Shown here piece by piece: positions 1 through 8,068 of a DNA stretch of 64,000 nucleotides. Both the position numbers and the translations under genes were made by a program. The stretch covers positions 1 to 64,000 of the forward strand of contig NZ_JAHTKI010000022.1 of assembly GCF_019145475.1 (NCBI RefSeq). The letters run 5' to 3'. This DNA is from Pseudomonas botevensis. Lineage in GTDB: Bacteria > Pseudomonadota > Gammaproteobacteria > Pseudomonadales > Pseudomonadaceae. Positions within the stretch are counted from its first letter, which is position 1, and every line of letters starts with the position of its first letter. The notes below the pieces were generated by a model, which was not told the origin of the DNA, ran no database searches, and was given only the letters and a program-made list of their open reading frames with translations.

Positions 1-391
1 CCTACGGTTTGCTGCGCTGCACCTCCTCTCGATGTGTTCGACTTCGTCGAACGGCGCTGCGCGCCTACCCCCGGATGAATCCCTCCACTCAGCCTGCCGA
101 AGGGGCCGGCACGGCAAGATCAAGAGCGGTACTCGAGCTAACGCTCATTGTGTTGAGTGGTGGGAAGCGGGTGTGGACGGCTTTGGCTTTGGCTTTGGCT
201 TTTGCTTTTGCTTTTGTGGGAGTGGGCTTGCCCGTGGAGGCGGCCTTCGGGCCGGCCGGGTTTTGGTGGGGGTACATATTCTTTACTGCCGCTGTGGTCA
301 GTCCCCTCTCCTCCTGGGAGAGGGAGAGGGCAGGGTCCTCAAGTCCAGCAAAGCCCAATCATCCCGCGCATAAACCTTGAACGTAACCCAC
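1..391. other. Non-coding segment with repeat-like sequences
   Basis: I find no credible gene here. The short overlapping reading frames are low-complexity and lack ribosome binding sites. The segment holds a GGCTTT/TGCTTT hexamer run (179-215), a REP-like palindrome running into it (about 214-236), and a hairpin of the CCCTCTCC/GGGAGAGGG type (about 303-328). The first 110 bases have a dispersed-repeat look, but this cannot be tested from one window. Confidence 0.6.
179..215. repeat. Short hexamer tandem repeat GGCTTT / TGCTTT
   Basis: Three GGCTTT units are followed by about three TGCTTT units, ending directly in a REP-like palindrome (TTTTGTGGGAGTGGGCTTGC). The array is imperfect and lies in non-coding sequence downstream of the gcd terminator. 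Length variation by replication slippage is plausible. No function is evident. Confidence 0.75.
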
Positions 392-428
392 AAAAAAGGC
401 GACACCCCTCACAGGGCGTCGCCTTCTT
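392..428 (-). terminator. Rho-independent terminator after gcd
   Basis: Read on the minus strand, GAAGGCGACGCCC and GGGTGTCGCCTT form a long GC-rich stem, with one mismatch around a short loop, followed by a run of six T. It lies about 20 bases past the gcd stop codon. Confidence 0.85.
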
Positions 429-444
429 CAACGGTCGCTAATGC

Positions 445-2856
445 TTATTCGGACAGTTTGTAGGCAATCACGTAGTCGCCCATTTTGGTGCCCAGCGAGC
501 CGTGGCCGCCGACCACCAGCAGGACGTATTGCTTGCCGTCCTTGCCGGTGTAGGTCATTGGGGTCGCTTGACCGCCCGCAGGCAGGCGCGCTTTCCACAG
601 TTCCTTGCCGCTGTTGACGTCATAGGCGCGCAGGTACTGGTCCAGGGTGCCGCTGAGGAAGCCGACGCCGCCGGCGGTGACGATCGAGCCGCCCATGCTT
701 GGTACGCCCAGGTTCATGCCGATCGGGATTGGCGAGCTGTCGCGGCTGGTGCCGTTCTTGCGTTTCCACACGACTTTGCCGGTGGTCAGGTCGATGCCGG
801 CGACGTAGCCCCAGGCCGGGGCCTGGCACGGTACGCCGAAGGGCGACATGAACGGGTGCATGATCACCGCGTAAGGCGCGCCGGTGTTCGGTTGCACGCC
901 GGCGGTTTCGCTCTCGCGCTTGCTGTCGGCGGCGACTTGGGCGCGTGGCACCATTTTCGAGACGAAAGCCATGTAGTTCGGGCTGGTGAACAGCATCTGG
1001 CGAACCGGGTCGACCGATACGCCGCCCCAGTTGAAGACACCGACGTTACCCGGATAGATCAGGCTGCCCTGTTCCGATGGCGGGGTGTACTGGCCTTCGT
1101 AGCGCAGTTCCTTGAACTGGATACGGCACAGCATCTGGTCGAACGGGCTGGCGCCCCACATGGCTTTTTCGGTCAGTTCCGGAGCCAGCAGGTTGAGGTC
1201 CGAACGGGCCTGGGTCGGGGCGGTGTGATCACCTTTCACGGCGCCTTGCGGAACCGGGATTTCCTTGATCGGAATGATCGGTGTGCCGTCGCGACGGTCG
1301 AGGACGTACAGGCTGCCCTGCTTGGTCGGGGCGATCAGGGCCGGTTTCACACCGTCGGCGGTTTTCATGTCGAGCAGGGTTGGCTGGCTGCCGACGTCCA
1401 TGTCCCACAGGTCGTGGTGGGTGAACTGGTAGTTCCAGCGGACCTTGCCGGTGCCCAAGTCGAGGGCAACGACGCCGGCGCTGAATTTCTCGGCGCCCGG
1501 GGTGCGGTCGGCGCCCCACTGGTCAGGGGTCTGGTTGCCCAGTGGCAGGTACACCATGCCGAGTTTTTCGTCGACGCTGGCCAGCGACCACATGTTCGCC
1601 GAGTTGCGGCTGTAGATCTTGCCGGGAGCCAGAGGTTCGGTGGCGTCCGGGTTGTTGCTGTCCCAGTTCCACACCAGGTGACCGTCGCGTACATCGTAGG
1701 CACGAATCACGCCCGATGGCTCGTTGGTCGACTCGTTGTCGGTGACGTGGCCGCCCATGATCACCAGATCACGGGTGATCGCCGCTGGCGACGTGGAGTA
1801 GTAGCCACCGGCGGTGAACGGGCCGATGCCTTGGGTCAGGTCGACCACACCGTTGTTGCCGAAGCCTTCGCAGATCTTGCCGGTGTCGGCGTTCAGCGCG
1901 ATCAGGCGGGCGTCGGCGGTCGGCAGGTAGAGGCGACGCGGGCAGGCCTGGGCCACCGCTTTGCCAGCTTCGGAGATGACCGCCGAGGCGGCGTTTTCAG
2001 ACTTGGCGTAGGCCGCTTCGTCGTAGTACGACACGCCACGGCAGGTCATGTGGGCGAAGCCCTTGAAGCCGACCGGGCTCTTGATCTGCGGGTCGAAGCG
2101 CCACAGTTCCTTGCCGGTGTCCGGGTCCAGCGCCAGCACCTTGCTGTGAGCGGTGCAGGCGTAAAGCATGCCGTTGGCTTTCAGCGGGGTGTTTTCGTTG
2201 GTCAGCTCCACCGGATCATCAGCGGTCGGCAGGTCGCCGGTCTGGATGCGCCAGGCCTCTTGCAGTGTGCCGACGTTGGCCGGGGTGATCTGCTTGAGCG
2301 GCGAGTAGCGGTCACCGAACTCGGTGCGGCCGTAGGCCTGCCAGTCGCCGTCCGGCATTTGCGGGGCGGTGCTGGTGGTGTCGGCGGTGTCGCGACCCAG
2401 TTCACCGAAGATTTCGCCCGGGTGGGTGAACAGGCTGGCCAGGGCGGTGACGCCGGCCAGAATCACGGCCACGGTCAGGCCGCCGGAGCCCAGCGGTGCA
2501 GGACCGTTGAGCAGCAGCGGGCGACGGAACCACGGCAGCAGCATCACGAAGCCGAGGACAAACCAAAGTGCCAGACGTGGCACCAGTTGCCACCAGTCCA
2601 GACCGACTTCCCACAGTGCCCATACGGTGCTGGCAAACAGCACGATGGCGTACAGGCCCAGTGCTGCGCGGCGACGCATCAGCAACAGGATGCCGGTCAG
2701 CGCGATGCCGATACCGGCCAGCAGGTAGTACAGCGAGCCGCCGAGCGTGCTCAGCTTGATTCCCCCGGCCAGCATGGCCAGGCCCATCAGTAGAAGCAGA
2801 ATGCCGAGCAGGCTCGGTAGCAGACGGCCTCGACTCGAAGCACTTTCGGTGCTCAT
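445..2856 (-). CDS. gcd: Membrane-bound PQQ-dependent glucose dehydrogenase
   Basis: The enzyme oxidises glucose (and other aldoses) to gluconolactone in the periplasm and passes electrons to ubiquinone. It is the entry of the direct oxidative glucose pathway. The 803-residue product has the family length and layout: about five hydrophobic helices in the first 145 residues, then a PQQ beta-propeller from about residue 170. The propeller carries repeated tryptophan-docking blades such as DPDTGKELWRFDP, and the mGDH-like stretch YQFTHHDLWDMDVGSQP. The ATG is preceded by GGAG at good spacing. OprB lies directly upstream on the same strand, as in other pseudomonads, so the porin supplies the glucose this enzyme oxidises. 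A strong terminator follows. PqqA-F would have to come from elsewhere. Confidence 0.95.
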   Translation of the reverse strand: MSTESASSRGRLLPSLLGILLLLMGLAMLAGGIKLSTLGGSLYYLLAGIGIALTGILLLMRRRAALGLYAIVLFASTVWALWEVGLDWWQLVPRLALWFVLGFVMLLPWFRRPLLLNGPAPLGSGGLTVAVILAGVTALASLFTHPGEIFGELGRDTADTTSTAPQMPDGDWQAYGRTEFGDRYSPLKQITPANVGTLQEAWRIQTGDLPTADDPVELTNENTPLKANGMLYACTAHSKVLALDPDTGKELWRFDPQIKSPVGFKGFAHMTCRGVSYYDEAAYAKSENAASAVISEAGKAVAQACPRRLYLPTADARLIALNADTGKICEGFGNNGVVDLTQGIGPFTAGGYYSTSPAAITRDLVIMGGHVTDNESTNEPSGVIRAYDVRDGHLVWNWDSNNPDATEPLAPGKIYSRNSANMWSLASVDEKLGMVYLPLGNQTPDQWGADRTPGAEKFSAGVVALDLGTGKVRWNYQFTHHDLWDMDVGSQPTLLDMKTADGVKPALIAPTKQGSLYVLDRRDGTPIIPIKEIPVPQGAVKGDHTAPTQARSDLNLLAPELTEKAMWGASPFDQMLCRIQFKELRYEGQYTPPSEQGSLIYPGNVGVFNWGGVSVDPVRQMLFTSPNYMAFVSKMVPRAQVAADSKRESETAGVQPNTGAPYAVIMHPFMSPFGVPCQAPAWGYVAGIDLTTGKVVWKRKNGTSRDSSPIPIGMNLGVPSMGGSIVTAGGVGFLSGTLDQYLRAYDVNSGKELWKARLPAGGQATPMTYTGKDGKQYVLLVVGGHGSLGTKMGDYVIAYKLSE

Positions 2857-2966
2857 AGTGTGGTTCTCCGTGACGTTTCAAGTAGTCCCGCGCTGTAGTC
2901 ACTTTAGATGACGATCGGGCGCGGGCATGGTTCAGATAAAAACTTGTGTAGCTATCGAATTTCATT

Positions 2967-2986
2967 TGTGGGAGCTCGCTCCCACA
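2967..2986. repeat. Short REP-type palindrome
   Basis: TGTGGGAGC and GCTCCCACA form perfect 9-base arms around TC. This is the tip of the P. fluorescens REP sequence without the GGGCAAGCCC core. It lies between the oprB stop codon and the gcd start, so it could act as an intercistronic stem-loop in a shared transcript. Confidence 0.7.
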
Positions 2987-3004
2987 TGGGTTTTCAGTTG
3001 TGCT

Positions 3005-4366
3005 TTAGAACGAGGACTGGATCTTGAGCCCGCCGATCAGCGCGTCATCGACCTTGTCCACGCCACCGGGGTGGCGGATGTACTGCAGGTTCGGGCGCAC
3101 GGTCAGCCAGTTGGTGACGTGTACGCCGTAATAGAGCTCGGCGCTGTATTCGGTGTCCTGCGGCGGCAGGAACGATGGATCGTCGTAGTCGTAGACGGCG
3201 CGGGCCTGGTTGGTCGCTTCGGCGTTCTTGCGGTAGGCCGGGTTGACGTGGACGCGGGCCAGGGCAAAACCGATGTCGTCCCTGGCGCGGGCGTCGAACA
3301 GGCCTTTGTAGACGAGGCCGGCCTGCACGTAGTTGTCGATCGCGTTGGTCTTCTTGTCGTGCATCGTGCCGTTGGCGAACAGGCTCAAGCCGCGACTGTT
3401 GTCGCTGGCAACGCTGGTGACTTGCTGCTGGAGGCCCAGCCACACGCCATGTTTGCTCGACGCGCTGCGGTAGGCCTCGCCAGTGAGGGCGGCCGGCTGG
3501 CCGTTGCGATCCTTGTAGGCGTCGGTGGCTTTGGCGTTGCTGTAGTAGTAACCGGCGCGGTACTCGCCCGGCAGGCCGTTGAGCTTCGGTGTCCACACCA
3601 GTTCCACCGGGAGGATCGCGCCCTGGGTGCCGCTGCCGCTGAGCTTGAAGCCGTTGCCGCGATCGAGGTTCGACGGGTTCTGCTCATAGGCGCCGACCTG
3701 CGCGTACAACTCCGGCGTCAGGTGATATTTGACCCGCAGCGCCCACTGGCTGACCGGCCAGTTGTACCAGATGCCGCCGACCCAGTTGCCGACCTGCGAG
3801 CCGCAGAACGCCAGGTTCTGGAAGTCGCAGGGGAAGCTGTTGAAGTCCTCGCCTTCGCCGAAGCGGCCGACCTTGATGTCGAGTTTCTGGTCGAAGAATT
3901 TCTGCTGATACCACATCTGCGTCAGACGGGTGGTCTGGCCGCGACCCCAGACTTCCTGGGCCGAGGTGAAGCCACCGACGCGCGGGTCGTTGATGCGGTC
4001 GTTGCTGATGTTGTTGCCGCTGCGCTTGGTCACGGTCAGCTGGAATTCGGCGTCGTCCCAGCCCAGCAGTTTTTGCAGATCCAGATGCGTGCCGAGGCCG
4101 AACTGATCGCTGTAGCGCGCCGTGCGGTCATGGTCGTAGCCGCCGTGCAGGTTGCTGCCCATTTCGCCGACGTAATCGAGCTTGAAGTCGATGCCTTTTT
4201 CCGAGAGTTCGCTGCGGGCGCCATTCCAGTCACCGAGCATGTACGGTGAATCGCTGTCGAAGGCCGCAGCGGCCTGGGTGCAGGTGGCGAGGCCGAGGGC
4301 GGTGCAGCCGCCGATCAGGCGCAGGGTTGAGACAGCGCTGTCTCGGAGAAACGGAAAATCGGGCAT
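3005..4366 (-). CDS. oprB: OprB-family carbohydrate-selective porin
   Basis: This is an outer-membrane channel for glucose and related sugars. The 453-residue product starts with a signal peptide (hydrophobic core LIGGCTALGLATC, cleavage near TQAAAA-FDSDS). The mature part is a beta-barrel typical of OprB: the N-terminal MLGDWNGARSELSEKGI block, many alternating aromatic strands, an FNSFPCDFQNLAFCGSQ loop with a cysteine pair, and a terminal phenylalanine (KIQSSF) suited to BAM recognition. It is transcribed towards gcd 148 bases away, consistent with a glucose uptake and oxidation unit. The upstream 300 bases are gene-free and should hold its promoter. Confidence 0.93.
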   Translation of the reverse strand: MPDFPFLRDSAVSTLRLIGGCTALGLATCTQAAAAFDSDSPYMLGDWNGARSELSEKGIDFKLDYVGEMGSNLHGGYDHDRTARYSDQFGLGTHLDLQKLLGWDDAEFQLTVTKRSGNNISNDRINDPRVGGFTSAQEVWGRGQTTRLTQMWYQQKFFDQKLDIKVGRFGEGEDFNSFPCDFQNLAFCGSQVGNWVGGIWYNWPVSQWALRVKYHLTPELYAQVGAYEQNPSNLDRGNGFKLSGSGTQGAILPVELVWTPKLNGLPGEYRAGYYYSNAKATDAYKDRNGQPAALTGEAYRSASSKHGVWLGLQQQVTSVASDNSRGLSLFANGTMHDKKTNAIDNYVQAGLVYKGLFDARARDDIGFALARVHVNPAYRKNAEATNQARAVYDYDDPSFLPPQDTEYSAELYYGVHVTNWLTVRPNLQYIRHPGGVDKVDDALIGGLKIQSSF

Positions 4367-4667
4367 GAAGAGGTCTTTCTTGATCTTTTTTTGGGGAATG
4401 CGCTGAGCGCTACGATTTGACGCAGACAGTGAAGCGATTCAGCAGGAGGGCCGCAGGATAATGGTCTGTTACAAAAAGACAAAGGTCTTTTGCTGACATG
4501 AATTCTTTCGGATTCGGTAACAGTGCGGCAAAACGGCACATTGCCGGGGGCGTCACCGGCTGCGATCTTTCGCGGTTGGCCTACATTTGAAGGAAGGCCT
4601 TCCACCCGAACACCCCCTCGGCTAAGGTGCGCGGCTTTCGCATTTTCAATTCGCCCAAAGGCCCGGC
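4367..4667. promoter_or_regulatory. Divergent intergenic region oprB / VF530-like gene
   Basis: This is about 300 bases without a gene between two divergent genes, so it should carry promoters for both. The clearest element is an inverted repeat AAAAGAC-N4-GTCTTTT at 4474-4491, about 110 bases before oprB. It could be an operator for a catabolic regulator such as those controlling glucose genes, but I cannot match it to a known box. Confidence 0.4.
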
Positions 4668-4898
4668 ATGAACGAACACAACCCCGATCCACTGCACGGC
4701 GTGACCCTCGAGCAAATCCTCAATGCGCTGGTGACCCACTACGAATGGTCGGGGCTGGCCGAACGTATCGACATTCGTTGCTTCAAGAGCGATCCGACCA
4801 TCAAGTCGAGCCTGACCTTTTTGCGCAAGACGCCATGGGCACGGGAGAAGGTCGAGCGGCTGTACGTCAAGCTGATGCGCACCAAGCGTCCGCTCTGA
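4668..4898 (+). CDS. VF530-family (DUF2132) small DNA-binding-type protein
   Basis: This 76-residue protein carries the VF530 family core: DPLHGVTLEQIL near the N-terminus, then WSGLAERIDIRCFKSDPT and SLTFLRKTPWAREKVERLY. The family fold is small and alpha-helical, and members are annotated as DNA-binding by structural similarity. The physiological role is not established. The stop codon is one base from the next start, so the two genes are probably co-transcribed. Confidence 0.85.
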   Translation: MNEHNPDPLHGVTLEQILNALVTHYEWSGLAERIDIRCFKSDPTIKSSLTFLRKTPWAREKVERLYVKLMRTKRPL

Positions 4899-4899
4899 G

Positions 4900-5538
4900 A
4901 TGGACGCCGTGCTGCGGCGCCGCTTGATCGCGCTGACGGCCGTGCTCGGCTGGGCCGGCCTGAGCATTCAGTTGTATCTGATTTTTTTCGCCCGCCTGAG
5001 TGTCGGCGCCAGTCTGCTGGGCGGCCTGGTGAGTTTCTTCAGCTACTTCACGGTCCTGACCAACACCCTGGTGGCGGTGGTGCTGACCTGCGCGGTCACC
5101 GAGCGCGAATCCGCCGCGCGCCGCTGGTTTCTGCAGCCGTCGGTGAGCAGTGCGATCGCGGTGAGCATCGCCCTGGTCGGCCTGGCCTACAACATTTTGC
5201 TGCGCCATCTCTGGCATCCCCAGGGCTGGCAGTTCATTGCCGACGAATTGCTTCACGACATCATGCCGCTGCTGTTCCTCGGTTACTGGTGGTTGTGCGT
5301 GCCGAAGGGGACGTTGCGTCTGACGCATCTGCCGCTGTGGCTGATCTATCCGCTGGTGTACTTCGCCTATGCGCTGTTGCGCGGGCATCTGCTGGGGGCC
5401 TACGCCTATCCGTTCATTGATGTGGCGCTGCTGGGTTATCCACAGGTGTTCATCAATGCGGCGGGGATTTTGGCGGGGTTCGTGGGGATCGGTTTGGGGG
5501 TGATCGGCATTGACCGCTGGCGGGGAAGGCGCAACTGA
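4900..5538 (+). CDS. Pr6Pr-type integral membrane protein
   Basis: The 212-residue protein is almost entirely hydrophobic, with about six transmembrane helices. It begins with a short basic N-terminus, then LIALTAVLGWAGLSIQLYL. The pattern FFSYFTVLTNTLV in the second helix and the conserved HDIMPLLFLGYWW and YPFIDVALLGYP segments match the Pr6Pr family of unknown function, related to FAR-17a/AIG1 membrane proteins. It sits one base after the VF530-like gene. No catalytic residues are assignable. A transporter or lipid-interacting role is possible but not shown. Confidence 0.75.
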   Translation: MDAVLRRRLIALTAVLGWAGLSIQLYLIFFARLSVGASLLGGLVSFFSYFTVLTNTLVAVVLTCAVTERESAARRWFLQPSVSSAIAVSIALVGLAYNILLRHLWHPQGWQFIADELLHDIMPLLFLGYWWLCVPKGTLRLTHLPLWLIYPLVYFAYALLRGHLLGAYAYPFIDVALLGYPQVFINAAGILAGFVGIGLGVIGIDRWRGRRN

Positions 5539-5553
5539 AGCTGTCTGTGGGCT

Positions 5554-5584
5554 TTGTGGGAGCGGGCAAGCCCGGCTCCCACAA
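5554..5584. repeat. REP palindrome between convergent genes
   Basis: TTGTGGGAGC ... GCTCCCACAA arms flank GGGCAAGCCCG. It is a complete P. fluorescens-type REP lying between the convergent ends of the Pr6Pr-like and yqjH-like genes, where it may act as a bidirectional transcript end. Confidence 0.8.
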
Positions 5585-5597
5585 GGGAAGGCGCCCG

Positions 5598-6383
5598 TCA
5601 CTCCTCTTCGGAACCCTCGGCGCGCCAGTAACCCACGGCCTTCACGAACTGCTCATCCAGCCCATGCTCGTCGAGCAGCACCCGGCGGATCTGCCGTGAG
5701 ACTTTGGTTTCCGTTGCCACCCACGCATACAGATTGCCCTTGGGCACCTGCAGCTGCTTCACGGTGGTCAGCAGGTTGTCCTTGCCGCCTTCGCGCAGTA
5801 CCCAGATCACATTGACCTGCGCCGCGCTTTCCAGCGCCTGCTGCTCGCGACCGTTTTCCACTTCGATCACCACCAGCGCCTTGCGATTGGCCGCCAGGCC
5901 TTCGAGGCGGCGGGCGATGGCGGGGAGCGCGGTTTCGTCGCCGATCAGCAGGTAGCTGTCGAAAATGTCCGGCACGATCATCGAACCGCGCGGCCCGCCG
6001 ATGTGCAGGAACTGCCCCGGTTGCGCCTGTTCGGCCCAGGTCGAGGCAGGGCCGTCGCCGTGCAGGACGAAGTCGATCTCTAGCTCAAGCTTGTCGAGGT
6101 CATAGCGGCGTGGGGTGTAGTCGCGCATTTCGGGCATCGGCCCGTCGTTCTTGCCGGCACCCAGTACCAGGTTTTCCAGCGCGGCGGCTTGTTCGGCATT
6201 CTGCGGAAACAGCAGTTTGACGTGATCGTCGGTGCCCAGGCTGATGAAACCGGCCAGTTCCGGGCCGCCGAGGGTGATGCGGCGCATGCGCGGGGTCAGG
6301 TCGACCACGCGCAGCACTTGCAGGCGGCGACGTTTGATTTCATGCATCACGCGGTGAATGGTGAGGTTATCGACTGCGCTCAT
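5598..6383 (-). CDS. yqjH: Siderophore-interacting ferric reductase (YqjH/ViuB family)
   Basis: This is predicted to be an NADPH-dependent, FAD-containing ferric-siderophore reductase that releases iron in the cytoplasm. The 261-residue product has the family features: RRLQVLRVVDLTPRMRRITLGG opening the FAD barrel, the substrate/FAD signature MRDYTPRRYD near residue 90, GPRGSMIVPD, and the NAD(P)H domain LLIGDETALPAIARRLE through to the C-terminal VKAVGYWRAEGSEEE. I place the start at MSAVDNL because its ATG overlaps the stop codon of the PadR-type gene upstream (ATGA); the longer open frame only repeats that gene in another frame. Co-transcription with a YqjI-like regulator indicates metal-responsive control. 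Confidence 0.85.
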   Translation of the reverse strand: MSAVDNLTIHRVMHEIKRRRLQVLRVVDLTPRMRRITLGGPELAGFISLGTDDHVKLLFPQNAEQAAALENLVLGAGKNDGPMPEMRDYTPRRYDLDKLELEIDFVLHGDGPASTWAEQAQPGQFLHIGGPRGSMIVPDIFDSYLLIGDETALPAIARRLEGLAANRKALVVIEVENGREQQALESAAQVNVIWVLREGGKDNLLTTVKQLQVPKGNLYAWVATETKVSRQIRRVLLDEHGLDEQFVKAVGYWRAEGSEEE

Positions 6384-6958
6384 TCGGCGTTCTCCGATAC
6401 GGTTGTTCCAACGGCGGGGCCGTCGACGATGGCTTTGGCGGTGTCGTTGAGCAGGGCCGCCACCCGTTTGATTTCGTCCGGGCTCCAGCGCCCGTGGTGC
6501 ATTTGCAGGGCGTGGCGCAGGTTGTGCACCGCTTCGTGGATTTCCGGCGGTCGATCGTGGCCGCGCAACGAGCGCTTGCTGACTTCGATGCGCATGCGCA
6601 CGCCATCGAGGGCGACGGCCTGTTCGCTCAGGAACACACGTCCGGCCTCGGTCACCGCGTAGCGTTTCTTGCCACCTTCGGCGTCGCCGCTGATCAATTC
6701 GCTTTCTTCCAGAAACGTCAGGGTCGGGTAGATCACGCCGGGACTCGGGCTGTAGGCGCCGTCGAACAGGCCTTCGATCTGGCGGATCAGGTCGTAGCCG
6801 TGGCACGGCTGCTCGGCGATCAGCGCCAGCAGAAGCAATTTCAAATCACCGGGGGCGAAAACCCTGGGGCCACGGCCGCCGCGTTCGCGTCCGGGACGTC
6901 TTTCGAAGCCGTCACGGCCGTCGCCGTGGGGGTGATGGGGGGAATGATGGTCTCTCAT
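6380..6958 (-). CDS. yqjI: PadR-family regulator with His-rich N-terminus (YqjI-like)
   Basis: This 192-residue regulator has a PadR winged-helix domain from about residue 35, with the core motifs HGYDLIRQIEGLFDGAYSPS and GVIYPTLTFLEESELI followed by EGGKKRYAVTEAG. It has a C-terminal helical dimerisation segment. The first 14 residues are histidine-rich (MRDHHSPHHPHGDG), as in E. coli YqjI, where this extension binds metal and nickel relieves repression of yqjH. Here it is upstream of and overlaps the yqjH-like gene on the same strand, whereas in E. coli the two are divergent. It probably represses the pair. A 12-base palindrome lies just upstream. Confidence 0.82.
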   Translation of the reverse strand: MRDHHSPHHPHGDGRDGFERRPGRERGGRGPRVFAPGDLKLLLLALIAEQPCHGYDLIRQIEGLFDGAYSPSPGVIYPTLTFLEESELISGDAEGGKKRYAVTEAGRVFLSEQAVALDGVRMRIEVSKRSLRGHDRPPEIHEAVHNLRHALQMHHGRWSPDEIKRVAALLNDTAKAIVDGPAVGTTVSENAE

Positions 6959-6992
6959 TTCTGTCTTCTCTCGTCGCGTTTAGATACAACTT

Positions 6993-7004
6993 AAGATATA
7001 TCTT
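6993..7004. promoter_or_regulatory. Candidate operator of the YqjI-like repressor
   Basis: AAGATATATCTT is a perfect 12-base palindrome 35 to 46 bases before the yqjI-like ATG, in an AT-rich patch where a promoter would lie. PadR proteins often repress their own promoters through AT-rich dyads. The assignment rests on position and symmetry only. Confidence 0.45.
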
Positions 7005-7474
7005 GAAAGGCAGGCAAGCCCTTTTTCCTCCGATTCCGGAGGTGCCGACGAGTGGTTTTCCCCAGAGAAAAGCCTGTTTGTCGAATGTCCGACGCACTTG
7101 CACTAAATAAATTCGTGGTCAAAAACAGTGACCTGAAAGTTAAAGCTGTGACTCTATAAAGTTGAGTATATGTTCTATAAAGTGCCAATATCCCCGGCCT
7201 TGATAGTTTGAGTGGCTGTATGGTTTTTTACCTGAAACTGTATGTAGGGAATAACTTACAGTTGAAGTTTTGAATATTGAATGTTTGGTATTTTTTCTTG
7301 CTGGTCATAAGGTTGATGAACTACGAGACTGTGGGAAGTTGCCTGCTTACATTCCGGAGAGAACAGTCGATCATGCCTCGGCGTTGGAAGTTCAACACCA
7401 CTCGCCCTTTCGACCTGAGTTGTTTTGAACTTCCTCGCATCTGACCCCCTTAAAAGAAAACAAGGTACTGACCG
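7005..7474. promoter_or_regulatory. AT-rich regulatory region upstream of the fimbrial operon
   Basis: These 470 gene-free bases precede the first pilin and are clearly richer in A/T than the flanks. They contain two direct repeats TCTATAAAGT (7153-7162 and 7174-7183, start-to-start 21 bases, about two helical turns) and an inverted repeat AACTGTA-N14-TACAGTT (7236-7263). The arrangement fits a silenced, activator-dependent fimbrial promoter with a long leader. No -10/-35 pair is clear enough to call. Confidence 0.5.
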
Positions 7475-7966
7475 ATGTTCAAGAAAATTGCTTTCGCTGC
7501 GCCCCTGGCTGTCCTGGCTCTGAGTTCTTCCGTGGCCTTCGCCGCCGGTGAAGCCCGTCATTCGATCAGCCTGGTCGCCCACGTGCCGACCAACGGTTTC
7601 TATGTCGTTCCGACCGATTCGGATCTGGTCAACAAAGACCAGGACATGAGCTACCAGCCAAGCACCGGCAAGATGCGCGAAGTCAACGGCTTCTTCGATG
7701 TGCGCAACAACAGCGGTTCGGTCCACGCCAGCCTGGAAAGTGTTCCGCAACTGATTTACGGCAACCAGACCATTGCCCTGAAAGTGGAGTTCAACAACAA
7801 GGAACTGAACCAGACTCCGCAACTGGTTGTAGGTGAGTCGGAGTCCGACGTGAACTTCCGCGCACCGATCAAGATCAGCGCCAACGGCAGCAACTACCTG
7901 CCGGGTGATTACACCGGTGTGGTCGCCATGACCTTCGACGCTGTGCCACCTGTGGTTCAGCCTTGA
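7475..7966 (+). CDS. CS1-type fimbrial major subunit (pilin 1)
   Basis: This 163-residue secreted pilin starts with a signal peptide ending SSSVAFA-AGEA. The mature part follows the CS1/CFA-I major-subunit pattern: an early beta strand (HSISLVAHVPTNGFYVVPTD) that would serve as donor strand, a central GKMREVNGFFDVRNNSGSVHASLES block, and a C-terminal YLPGDYTGVVAMTFDA strand. Pilins 2 and 3 downstream share this framework (FDVR..S...A.LE and PG.Y.G.V...F..). It is first in the operon and followed by a hairpin, which fits its role as the most abundant product. The ATG has AAGG about 10 bases before it. Confidence 0.88.
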   Translation: MFKKIAFAAPLAVLALSSSVAFAAGEARHSISLVAHVPTNGFYVVPTDSDLVNKDQDMSYQPSTGKMREVNGFFDVRNNSGSVHASLESVPQLIYGNQTIALKVEFNNKELNQTPQLVVGESESDVNFRAPIKISANGSNYLPGDYTGVVAMTFDAVPPVVQP

Positions 7967-8001
7967 TCGGTCGATCTGCGCTGACTGCCAAGTAGCGTTT
8001 C

Positions 8002-8035
8002 CCGGCGGAACACCTCAGCTGGTCTGTTCCGCCGG
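8002..8035 (+). promoter_or_regulatory. Intercistronic hairpin between pilin 1 and usher
   Basis: CCGGCGGAAC (8002-8011) and GTTCCGCCGG (8026-8035) form a perfect 10-base stem around a 14-base loop, with no T-run. A strong stem without a terminator tail between a structural pilin and its usher is the arrangement expected for 3' end stabilisation or partial attenuation, giving many pilins per usher. Confidence 0.65.
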
Positions 8036-8068
8036 ACTTCAACTTGTTCAAAATCAGAGTAAGAGTTC

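Noticed and set aside
9..380. Several short frames in the first 400 bases
   Set aside because: They include the hexamer repeat and REP, giving poly-Ala/Phe or Lys-Ala tracts. No sign of a real protein.
502..2793. 763-codon open frame antisense to gcd
   Set aside because: It mirrors the high-GC codon pattern of gcd, lacks any recognisable domain and has no ribosome binding site.
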